Part shown: piece after piece, positions 8,003 through 14,969 of the stretch | How the letters are laid out: every line of letters begins with the position of its first letter | How positions within the stretch are numbered: the stretch's first letter is position 1 | NCBI RefSeq assembly: GCF_018308945.1 | Contig: NZ_CP070501.1 | Coordinates: 2,666,001 to 2,730,000 of the forward strand | Reading direction: 5' to 3' | Origin: Agrococcus sp. Marseille-Q4369 | Lineage (GTDB): Bacteria; Actinomycetota; Actinomycetes; Actinomycetales; Microbacteriaceae | DNA length: 64,000 bases | The notes under the pieces: generated by a model | Databases searched by the model: none | Told to the model about the DNA's origin: nothing | What the model saw: only the letters and a program-made list of their open reading frames with translations | Made by a program: the position numbers and the translations under genes

Positions 8003-9469
8003 ATGGACGGGCAGCAGCGGCAGGGCAGGTCGCCCGAGGCTGCTGGTCTGCGCGAGCGGCTGGCCGCGGTGCAGGCGGATGTCGAGGAGATCCTGGCCGC
8101 GTTCGATGGTCTGGGCGATGTCGAGCGGTGGGATGCGTTCGCTGCCGTCGGGGAGCTGGCCCGGCTGGCCGATGGGGCGCTGGTGCGGATGGCGGGGGTG
8201 GTGGAGCGGTCGGTGCCGGCGATGGATGCGCCGAACCAGGCGCGCACGTTCGGGTACCACTCGACGAGGACCGCGCTGCGGCACGAGGCGGGAGTCTCGG
8301 CCTCGCGGGCGAAGGCGATCCTGCAGCTCGCCCGCGTCTCGACCCCGCGGGTGGGTCCGACCGGACTGCCGCTCGAGCCGCTCTACCCGCACGTCGCGGG
8401 CGCGCTGGAGGACGGGTCGATCGCGATCGACCAGGGCCGGGTGATCGTGGAGGTGCTGGAGTCCGCTGGCGGCCGCGCCGACCCCGACGCGCGGCTGGCC
8501 GCGGAGGAGGATCTCGTGGGTGCGGCGGTGGGGGAGCAGCGTCCGGGCGAGCGCGGCTACGACGACGCGGTCCCGACCCCGCCGGAGCTGCTGGCGGTCA
8601 CGGCGCGGCAGTGGCTCTCGGCGCTCGACCCGGACGGGGCGGAGCCGCGGGAGGAGGCGCAGGTCGCCGAGCGGGAGTTCACGCTCGCGCAGTGCGCGGA
8701 CGGGGTCTTCCGCGGCCGGGTGGCGTTCCCGCCGGTGGAGGGGGCGGAGGTGATGGCGGTGCTGGCCGCCTACGACTCGCCGCGCACCGGGGACGGGTTC
8801 GAGAACCCCGACGCGCCGGCCGATGATGAGCGAACCGACGCGCAGCGGCACGCGGACGTGCTGGTGGGCCTGTTCCGCGCCCACGCCCGCTCCGGCGAGC
8901 CGCCCCGGCCCGGCGGCGACGCGCCGACGCTGCTGGTCGCGATCACCCAGGCGGAGCTCGACAAGCACGCCGAGGGGCGGCCGGCGACGTGCGACATCGT
9001 CGAGACCGGCGAGACCGTCCCGGCAGGCCTCGCGGCCCGGATCGTGTGCGACGGGTTCGTGCAGGCCGCGCTCGTCGACGGCGACGGCCACGTCCTCAAG
9101 CTCGGCCGCCGCAAGCGGCTGTTCTCCCTCTGGCAGCGGATCGCGATCATGCTCCGCGACCGCCACTGCCAAGGCCCCGACTGCCGCATCCCCGCCACCT
9201 GGGGCGACGTGCACCACGTCATGCGCTGGGCCGACGGCGGCCCGACCGACACCGACAACGGCATCCTGCTATGCCCCACGTGCCATCGCGAGGTCCACAG
9301 CGGCAGACTCCGCATCGACAAGATCGGCACGCGCTGGCGCGTCACCCGCATCCTCCTGCCACCCATCCGCAGACCCAGACGACCCAAGCGCGGCCCCATC
9401 TCGACGCGGCTCGGCGCAGCCGTCACGCGATTCAGCGGGTCATCCGAGCGGATCCGGGGCTCGACCTAG
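8003..9469 (+). CDS. DUF222 / HNH endonuclease (13E12-type) under SOS control
   Basis: A 488-residue protein. The N-terminal two thirds is a DUF222 region (LRERLAAVQADVEEILAAFDG... ARTFGYHSTRTALRHEAGVSAS); the C-terminus at about residues 384-435 is an HNH nuclease with RDRHCQGPDCRIP, DVHHVMRWADGG, DNGILLC and CHREVH, i.e. zinc-binding Cys pairs plus the catalytic His residues. The ATG at 8003 follows GGAGGG at a 5-base spacing. This family is abundant in actinobacteria and related to the mycobacterial 13E12 repeat proteins, several of which are LexA-regulated. Its biological target is unknown. The perfect LexA box upstream fits a role during DNA damage. Confidence 0.9.
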   Translation: MDGQQRQGRSPEAAGLRERLAAVQADVEEILAAFDGLGDVERWDAFAAVGELARLADGALVRMAGVVERSVPAMDAPNQARTFGYHSTRTALRHEAGVSASRAKAILQLARVSTPRVGPTGLPLEPLYPHVAGALEDGSIAIDQGRVIVEVLESAGGRADPDARLAAEEDLVGAAVGEQRPGERGYDDAVPTPPELLAVTARQWLSALDPDGAEPREEAQVAEREFTLAQCADGVFRGRVAFPPVEGAEVMAVLAAYDSPRTGDGFENPDAPADDERTDAQRHADVLVGLFRAHARSGEPPRPGGDAPTLLVAITQAELDKHAEGRPATCDIVETGETVPAGLAARIVCDGFVQAALVDGDGHVLKLGRRKRLFSLWQRIAIMLRDRHCQGPDCRIPATWGDVHHVMRWADGGPTDTDNGILLCPTCHREVHSGRLRIDKIGTRWRVTRILLPPIRRPRRPKRGPISTRLGAAVTRFSGSSERIRGST

Positions 9470-9475
9470 TAGGAT
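9470..9475 (+). promoter_or_regulatory. candidate -10 element before the SNF2 gene
   Basis: TAGGAT directly follows the TAG stop of the HNH gene. If used, transcription would start near 9482 and leave a leader of about 160 bases before the SNF2 GTG. The leader holds a GGGGCC/GGCCCC hairpin at 9603-9623, ending 9 bases before the GGAGG ribosome site. No good -35 is evident, so read-through from the SOS promoter is the alternative. Confidence 0.45.
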
Positions 9476-9641
9476 GGTGGACGGCGACAGCGCCGGTCAC
9501 CGCCGGAGCCGCGAAGCGGCCCCGCCCGTGCACCGCAGCCGCAGCCGCCGGCTCGATGAGTCACGCACCGATCTGTCGGTGCTCGTCGAAGCCCGTCAAT
9601 CCGGGGCCCGCACCGCCGGCCCCGCCTCGAACGGAGGACAC

Positions 9642-11804
9642 GTGGCAGACGCCGCAACCATCGATGCGACCGAGACGGACGCATCCCCAGACCTCGACGC
9701 GCTGGTCGTCGACGAGGCGGCCGCCGAGCGGCCCGCCACCCGAGAGCGCGACGCGCTCATCCCGCAGCTCGCCCGCGCCGTGCGGCAGGTCGAGGCGGGC
9801 GTCAAGCGCGGCTCCGCCTCGCGCTCGACGCGCGTGAAGCTGCAGGTCGTCGCGATGCTCGCGCGCGAGGAGCGCGCCCGCGTGCGCGCCGACAAGAACC
9901 TCACCGACGCGCAGCGCGCCGAGGACCTCAAGCGCCTCGACGGCATCGCCGTCATCCTCGCGAAGGCCGCGAGCCGCGAGCCCACGCTGCTGCCGCTGCT
10001 CGGCGACGGGGCCCCGATCACCGACGCCGTGCGCGAGCGCAAGCGCGAGATGCTGCAGGCGGCGGGCATCGAGGAGGCTCCCGAGCCGCAGTCGGCTCCC
10101 GAGCCCGAGAGCACCGAGCCGCAGGCGCCGCAAGTCGTGCCGCCGTCGGTGCGCCGCGTGGCGCTCGCCAACCCCTTCCTCGAGCCCGACCTCACGCACG
10201 TGCGGCGCAAGCCCGAGCGCGACCGCCTCGCGGGCTTCGACCTGCTCTCGCCGCTCTACCTCTCGTTCGAGGTCGCGGCCGACGGCCGACCGGCGTGCAT
10301 GCCGCTGCCCGAGCCGAAGCGGCACATCGCACCGGGCGGCAAGGAGCTCATGCACCACCAGGCCGAGCTCGTGCAGGCCGCTCGCGACGGGCACCGCACG
10401 TTCCTGCTCGCCGACGAGCCGGGCCTCGGCAAGACGGCGCAAGCGCTGCTCGCGGCTCAGGCTGCCGACGCGTTCCCCCTCCTCGTCGTCGCGCCGAGCG
10501 TCGTGAAGATCAACTGGGCGCGCGAGACGGAGCGCTGGCTGCCCGGCCGCCGCGCCGCGGTGCTGCAGGGCGACGGCGACACGCTCGACGCGTTCGCCGA
10601 CGTCGTCATCGTCAACTACGAGGTGCTCGACCGCCACATCGGCTGGCTCGAGACGTTCGGCTTCCGCGGCATGGTCGTGGACGAGGCGCACTTCATCAAG
10701 AACACGCGCTCGAAGCGATCGCGCCACGTGCTGCAGATCGCCGCGGCCCTGCGCGAGCGCATCGGCAACCCGCTGCTCATGGCGCTCACCGGCACCCCGC
10801 TCATCAACGACATCGAGGACTTCGGGGCCATCTGGCGCTTCCTCGGCTGGATCGACCACAAGGAGCCGAACGCCGAGCTCACCGACGACCTCGAGGAGAT
10901 CGGGCTCACGCCGATGGACCGGGCGTTCTATCCGGCCGCCCGGCGCGCCGTGATCGACATGGGCATCGTGCGGCGACGCAAGATCGACGTCGCCTCCGAC
11001 ATCCCCGCCCGTCGCATCGCCGACATCCCCGTCGAGCTCGACGAGGCATCCGTGCGCTCCATCCGCACCGCCGAGCGCGAGCTCGTCGAGCGCATGCTGC
11101 GCCGCTACGACGCCGCGATGGAGCAGCGCTCCGTCGACGCGCGCGACGACAGCCGGGTCGACGACGAGCTCGTGCGGCGCATCGCCCGCAGCGAGGTCGA
11201 GTCGCAAGAGGGCGGCTCGGGCGAGAACGTCTTCGCGCTCGCGCGCCGCATCGGCCGCGCGAAGGCGCCGCTCGCCGCTGATTACGCGGCACAGCTCGCG
11301 CACTCGGTCGGCAAGGTCGTCTTCTTCGCGAAGCACATCGACGTGCTCGACACCGCCGAGCAGACGCTCGCGAAGGCCGGCATCAAGACCGTCTCGATCC
11401 GCGGCGACCAGTCGCCCACGCAGCGGCAGGCCGCGATCGACGCGTTCACGAACGACGAGTCGGTGCAGGTCATCGTCTGCTCGCTCATGGCTGCGGGCGT
11501 CGGCGTCAACCTGCAGGCCGCGGCCGACATGGTGCTCGCCGAGCTCTCGTGGACCGACGCCGAGCAGACGCAGGCGATCGACCGCATCCACCGCATCGGC
11601 CAGTCGATGCCGGTGACCGTGTGGCGCATCCTCGCGGCGCAGACGATCGACACGCGCATCGCCGAGCTGCTCGACACGAAGGCGGGCATGGTCGGTCGTG
11701 CGATCGACGGCGCCGTCGGCGACGAGCCGACGAGCACCGACCTGCGCCTCGAGGCGGTCGCGGGCATGCTGCACGACGCGGTCGCCGCGCGCATCGGGCG
11801 CTGA
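9642..11804 (+). CDS. SNF2-family DEAD/DEAH-box helicase-like ATPase
   Basis: A 720-residue superfamily 2 translocase. An N-terminal helical region of about 230 residues (ARAVRQVEAGVKRG...) precedes the SNF2 core: Walker A DEPGLGKT near residue 260, motif Ia VVAPSVVKINWARE, Walker B VVDEAHFIKN near 345, motif III LTGTP, then HelicC with VQVIVCSLMAAGVGVNLQAA and DRIHRIGQ near 650. The order resembles SMARCAL1-like or HepA-like ATPases that remodel DNA or protein-DNA complexes. GGAGG at 9633-9637 supports the GTG at 9642, although the frame is open further upstream. It follows the SOS-controlled HNH gene on the same strand, which suggests but does not prove shared induction. Confidence 0.92.
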   Translation: MADAATIDATETDASPDLDALVVDEAAAERPATRERDALIPQLARAVRQVEAGVKRGSASRSTRVKLQVVAMLAREERARVRADKNLTDAQRAEDLKRLDGIAVILAKAASREPTLLPLLGDGAPITDAVRERKREMLQAAGIEEAPEPQSAPEPESTEPQAPQVVPPSVRRVALANPFLEPDLTHVRRKPERDRLAGFDLLSPLYLSFEVAADGRPACMPLPEPKRHIAPGGKELMHHQAELVQAARDGHRTFLLADEPGLGKTAQALLAAQAADAFPLLVVAPSVVKINWARETERWLPGRRAAVLQGDGDTLDAFADVVIVNYEVLDRHIGWLETFGFRGMVVDEAHFIKNTRSKRSRHVLQIAAALRERIGNPLLMALTGTPLINDIEDFGAIWRFLGWIDHKEPNAELTDDLEEIGLTPMDRAFYPAARRAVIDMGIVRRRKIDVASDIPARRIADIPVELDEASVRSIRTAERELVERMLRRYDAAMEQRSVDARDDSRVDDELVRRIARSEVESQEGGSGENVFALARRIGRAKAPLAADYAAQLAHSVGKVVFFAKHIDVLDTAEQTLAKAGIKTVSIRGDQSPTQRQAAIDAFTNDESVQVIVCSLMAAGVGVNLQAAADMVLAELSWTDAEQTQAIDRIHRIGQSMPVTVWRILAAQTIDTRIAELLDTKAGMVGRAIDGAVGDEPTSTDLRLEAVAGMLHDAVAARIGR

Positions 11805-11811
11805 CCGGAGG

Positions 11812-12375
11812 GTGGTCGACGCGATCTTCAGCGAGCCGCGCCTCGCGGCCGTCTACGACGCGCTCGACCCCGACCGCTCCGACCTCGAGGTCTACGAGCG
11901 GATCGTCGTCGACGAGCTCGGCGCCCGATCGGTGCTCGACATCGGCTGCGGCACCGGCACCTTCGCGCTCATGCTCGCCGCGAGGGGGCTCGCGGTGACG
12001 GGCGTCGACCCCGCGAGCGCGTCGATCGACGTCGCACGGGCGAAGCCGGGGGCGGATGCGGTGCGCTGGCTCGAAGGGACGCTCGACGCCGTCGAGGCGG
12101 ATGCGTCGACGGGCTCGGGCTTCGACGTCGCGACGATGACGGCGAACGTCGCGCAGGTGTTCGTCGACGAGCGCGACTGGGCCTCGACCCTCGGCGCTGC
12201 GCGGCGGCTGCTGCGGCCGGGCGGGACGCTCGTGCTCGAGTCGCGCCTGCGGTTCCGCTCGCGGGAGGCGATCGAGTCGTCGCTCGAGACCGCTGGCTTC
12301 GAGTGCCCCGACGTGCGCGATGCGCCCGACCGCCCGGGCCGCGAGTGGGTCTTCCTCGCGCGCCGCGCCGACTGA
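11812..12375 (+). CDS. class I SAM-dependent methyltransferase
   Basis: A 187-residue Rossmann methyltransferase. Motif I is VLDIGCGTGTFALMLAARG, motif II region TGVDPAS, and RRLLRPGGTLVLESR marks the post-motif strand. The start DAIFSEPRLAAVYDALDPDRSDL is typical of a small actinobacterial group of unknown substrate. Only the GTG at 11812 fits; it sits immediately after CGGAGG, too close for a normal Shine-Dalgarno, so initiation may depend on coupling to the SNF2 gene, whose stop is 7 bp upstream. It converges with the DsbA-like gene. No function beyond methyl transfer can be stated. Confidence 0.85.
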   Translation: MVDAIFSEPRLAAVYDALDPDRSDLEVYERIVVDELGARSVLDIGCGTGTFALMLAARGLAVTGVDPASASIDVARAKPGADAVRWLEGTLDAVEADASTGSGFDVATMTANVAQVFVDERDWASTLGAARRLLRPGGTLVLESRLRFRSREAIESSLETAGFECPDVRDAPDRPGREWVFLARRAD

Positions 12376-12393
12376 CACCGCCGCAGGGGCGAC

Positions 12394-13056
12394 TCAGCGA
12401 GCGGGCTGGTCCTCGAGGCTCAGCTCGCGGGCGCGCTCGAGCGCCTGCAGGAAGACCTCCGGCGGCTGTGCACCCGAGAGCGCGAGGCGCATGTCGAAGA
12501 CGAAGAACGGCACGCCGTTCACGCCGATCTCCCTCGCCTGCTGGATGTCGGCGCGCACCGCCGGCAGGTGGCGCTCGTCGGCGAGCGCCGCCCGGATCTC
12601 CTCCGCGTCGAGCCCCGCGGCGGTGCCGATCCCGACGAGCGCCTCGACGTCGCCGATGTCGATGCCGCGCTCGAAGTGGGCCGACAGCAGGCCGTCCTTC
12701 ACCGCATCCGCCGTCTTCGCGTCCTTCGCCTTCGCCAGGTGCAGCAGCTGGTGCGCACGCAGGCTGTTGGCGACGACGAGCGCGTCGAAGTCGTACTGCA
12801 GGCCCTCGCCGGCGGCCTGCTCGGCGACGTGCCCGATCATCTGCCGCACCTGCTCGACCGGCATGCCCTTCACGCGCGAGAGGTACTCGACCTCGCCGCC
12901 GTCGTAGCGCTCGGGGAGCGTCGGGTCGAGCTGGTACGAGTGCGACGTGACCTCGACCTCGTCGCCGTGCTCCCAGGCGCCGAGCGCCCGCTCGAACCGC
13001 CGCTTGCCGATGAAGCACCACGGGCACGCCACGTCTGACCAGATGTCTACCTGCAT
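12394..13056 (-). CDS. DsbA family oxidoreductase (FrnE-like)
   Basis: A 220-residue thioredoxin-fold protein. The redox centre CPWC comes at about residues 12-15 in VDIWSDVACPWCFIGKRRFE, and the cis-Pro loop is GVNGVPFFVFD. The helical insertion between them matches the FrnE/2-hydroxychromene-2-carboxylate isomerase-like branch. No signal peptide is seen, so it acts in the cytoplasm, probably as a disulfide or glutathione/mycothiol-type oxidoreductase. The start ATG lacks a clear Shine-Dalgarno. It stands 42 bp from the acidic protein gene on the same strand. Confidence 0.9.
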   Translation of the reverse strand: MQVDIWSDVACPWCFIGKRRFERALGAWEHGDEVEVTSHSYQLDPTLPERYDGGEVEYLSRVKGMPVEQVRQMIGHVAEQAAGEGLQYDFDALVVANSLRAHQLLHLAKAKDAKTADAVKDGLLSAHFERGIDIGDVEALVGIGTAAGLDAEEIRAALADERHLPAVRADIQQAREIGVNGVPFFVFDMRLALSGAQPPEVFLQALERARELSLEDQPAR

Positions 13057-13098
13057 GCTCGGGTCAACGCCCGTCCCGCCCGGCTATTCCGCGCGGAC

Positions 13099-13548
13099 CT
13101 ACGCGGGCAGCTCGTCGATGAGCGCGTCGGCCTCCGGGTCGTCCCAGTCGTCGAGGTCGTAGTCGTCGTCATCGTCGTCCGCGGCGGCGGTCGTCGCGAC
13201 CGGGTCGTCCTCGACCGCGGCGTCATCGTCGCCGAGCCACGCGTCGGCGGCCGCCTCGAGGTCGTCATCCTCGTCGTCGTCGAGGTCGTCGTCGTCGCGC
13301 TCGTCGTCCTCCGCGAGCTCGTCGCGCAGCCACTGCGCGAGCTCGCCGTCGGCCTCCGCGTCGACCATCTCCTCGACGCTCTCCTCGTCGAGCGGCAGGA
13401 TCGCCGCGACCCGGTCGCCGTCGCGCGCGACGATCGTGTCGGGCTCGCCGTCCTCACCGGGCACTCGCTCGACCGACTCGTGCCAGCCCGCGAGGATGTC
13501 CTCGACGTGCGCCGCGAGCCGTTCGCGGTCCTCGTGCCACTCGTTCAT
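13099..13548 (-). CDS. highly acidic conserved hypothetical protein
   Basis: A 149-residue protein that I cannot assign to a family. The first 70 residues look folded (NEWHEDRERLAAHVEDILAGWHESVERV, then TIVARDGDRVAAILPL). The second half is extremely acidic, with runs such as DDDLDDDEDDD and DDDDDDYDLDDWDD, so the predicted isoelectric point is very low. No signal peptide or membrane segment. Its ATG at 13548 overlaps the CDP-alcohol transferase stop as ATGA. The tail may be disordered and bind cations or basic proteins; that is speculation. Confidence 0.75.
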   Translation of the reverse strand: MNEWHEDRERLAAHVEDILAGWHESVERVPGEDGEPDTIVARDGDRVAAILPLDEESVEEMVDAEADGELAQWLRDELAEDDERDDDDLDDDEDDDLEAAADAWLGDDDAAVEDDPVATTAAADDDDDDYDLDDWDDPEADALIDELPA

Positions 13549-14177
13549 CGCGCCTCCTCCGGCTCGTCCTGCCGATGCGTGGGCCTCCCAGTCTGCACCC
13601 GGCGCAAGCGACGCGCCTGCAGGAAGTAGTCGATCCCCGCGACGAGGTGCAGCCCGACGCCGACGAGCATGAGCGTCATGCCGAGCGCCGTCACCGCCGG
13701 CAGCACGGTGTGCCCGAGCAGCACGACGACGATCGCGGTCAGCAGCACCGCCGTGCGCACCTTCCCGAGCCACGAGACGTGGATGCTGCCGTCGCGCGCG
13801 GCCTTGCCGGCGGAGACGACCGACAGCACGTCGACGACGAAGATGACGACGAGGATCCACCAGTCGACCGCGCCGCCGATCGCGAGCGCGAGCGTCACCC
13901 CGACGATGCCGATGCGGTCGGCGATCGGGTCCATGACCTCGCCGAGCCGCGACGTCTGGTCGAGCACGCGCGCGAGCACGCCGTCGATCCAGTCGGTCGC
14001 CGCCCACACCGCGAGCAGCACGACCGGCAGCCACGACCCCGGCGCGCCGTCGATGATGAGCCAGCAGACCGGCACGAGCAGCAGCAGCCGGGCGACGGTG
14101 AAGACGTTCGGCACCGTGAGCACGCGCGTGAAGTACGGGTCGGCCGGATCGCGGTCACGAGCCGAGACGAGGCGCAT
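13545..14177 (-). CDS. CDP-alcohol phosphatidyltransferase
   Basis: A 210-residue membrane enzyme with the complete CDP-OH motif DG-x2-AR-x8-G-x3-D-x3-D (DWIDGVLAR ... RLGEVMDPIAD), which binds Mg2+ and the CDP-activated lipid. About six hydrophobic helices follow. It opens with DPYFTRVLTVPNVFTVARLL, like phosphatidylglycerophosphate synthases, but the acceptor alcohol cannot be fixed from the sequence; PgsA and cardiolipin-synthase-like members share this layout. I chose the ATG at 14177, preceded by AAGAGGGC. The acidic protein gene overlaps its stop. Confidence 0.88.
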   Translation of the reverse strand: MRLVSARDRDPADPYFTRVLTVPNVFTVARLLLLVPVCWLIIDGAPGSWLPVVLLAVWAATDWIDGVLARVLDQTSRLGEVMDPIADRIGIVGVTLALAIGGAVDWWILVVIFVVDVLSVVSAGKAARDGSIHVSWLGKVRTAVLLTAIVVVLLGHTVLPAVTALGMTLMLVGVGLHLVAGIDYFLQARRLRRVQTGRPTHRQDEPEEAR

Positions 14178-14209
14178 GCCCTCTTGATAGCACAGCGCCC
14201 CCGGCCCGG

Positions 14210-14396
14210 TCAGGTCGCGCGTGCGTCCCACCGGCGGGTCGCGAAGCCCACCGCGATGCCCACGAGCGCGCCGACGACCGACTCGACGAGCGATGAACGA
14301 GCCGAGCTCGACCGCGGCGATCAGGACGCGCGCGGCGGTCGACGACGAGAGGAACGTGCGTCGGAACTCTGCGCTCGCGCGGGTCGAGCGGGACAT
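14210..14396 (-). pseudogene. possible frameshifted small membrane protein gene
   Basis: Upstream of the CDP-alcohol transferase, on the same strand, an ATG at 14396 opens MSRSTRASAEFRRTFLSSS. That frame soon turns into an Arg-rich shadow. One frame over, the same DNA encodes VVGALVGIAVGFATRRWDARAT and a stop at 14210-14212, a clean hydrophobic helix with a basic end but no start codon of its own. The two halves would make one roughly 60-residue membrane protein if one frameshift near 14290-14330 were undone. The 187-bp length is not a multiple of three, which fits. It could also be a base-calling error or chance. Confidence 0.4.
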
Positions 14397-14400
14397 CCCC

Positions 14401-14429
14401 TTGACCGTCGTCTCGGCCGTGGCTACCGT
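14401..14429 (+). promoter_or_regulatory. sigma-70-type promoter of the VOC gene
   Basis: TTGACC (14401-14406) and TACCGT (14424-14429) are separated by exactly 17 bp, the best -35/-10 pair I saw in the window. Transcription would start near 14436, about 38 bases before the VOC gene ATG, whose leader carries a GGAG. Confidence 0.75.
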
Positions 14430-14473
14430 GAACGCCGTTCGCGCGTCGCGCGCGCGGATGATGCGGAGCGGTC

Positions 14474-14881
14474 ATGGCAGTGCAGATGGTCTTCCCCAAC
14501 TACTCGGTCGCCGATGTGCGCGTCGCGACCGCCTTCTACGAGGCGCTCGGGTTCACGAGGAACCCCGACTTCAGCGACGAGACGACGAGCTGCATGGTCG
14601 TCAGCGAGCAGGTCTCGATCATGCTGCTCGAGGAGCGCCGCTTCGACGAGTTCCTCGTCGGCGACCAGCGGCGTGCGGAGCGGGGCTCGCTCGAGAACCT
14701 GCTCGCGATGCTGCTCGGCAGCCGCGACGAGGTCGACGCGTTCGGTGCCGCGGGCACGGCTGCAGGGGGTAGGCTCTCCAAGCCCATCGAGGAGAGCGAG
14801 GGGGGCATGTACGGCGGTCAGCTCACCGACCCCGACGGCCACATCATCGACTTCTTCCACATGGAGGCGCCGGCGGCCTGA
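14474..14881 (+). CDS. VOC family (glyoxalase/bleomycin-resistance-like) protein
   Basis: A 135-residue VOC-fold protein: MVFPNYSVADVRVATAFYEALGF at the start, a central variable loop rich in Glu and Ser, and GGQLTDPDGHIIDFFHME at the end. The pattern (paired beta-alpha-beta units, a metal-ligand-like Glu/His in the last strand) matches the COG3607-type 'extradiol dioxygenase/lactoylglutathione lyase-related' group. Its substrate is unknown. It has its own promoter and is followed 88 bp later by the MFS gene, so the two might share a transcript. Confidence 0.85.
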   Translation: MAVQMVFPNYSVADVRVATAFYEALGFTRNPDFSDETTSCMVVSEQVSIMLLEERRFDEFLVGDQRRAERGSLENLLAMLLGSRDEVDAFGAAGTAAGGRLSKPIEESEGGMYGGQLTDPDGHIIDFFHMEAPAA

Positions 14882-14969
14882 CTCGCCGCGGCAGCCGCCC
14901 ACCCTTCTGATCGCAGCGATGCGGATCCGCCGATCGTGCGGGTCCGCGCGATGCCGCCCGAGAGAGCAC

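Noticed and set aside
9477-9641. An earlier GTG (9477) as the SNF2 start
   Set aside because: It lies one base after the candidate -10 and encodes Arg/Pro-rich sequence, while GTG 9642 has a strong GGAGG.
14769-14774. TAGGCT inside the VOC gene as an internal promoter
   Set aside because: No gene starts at the right distance on that strand; probably coincidental.
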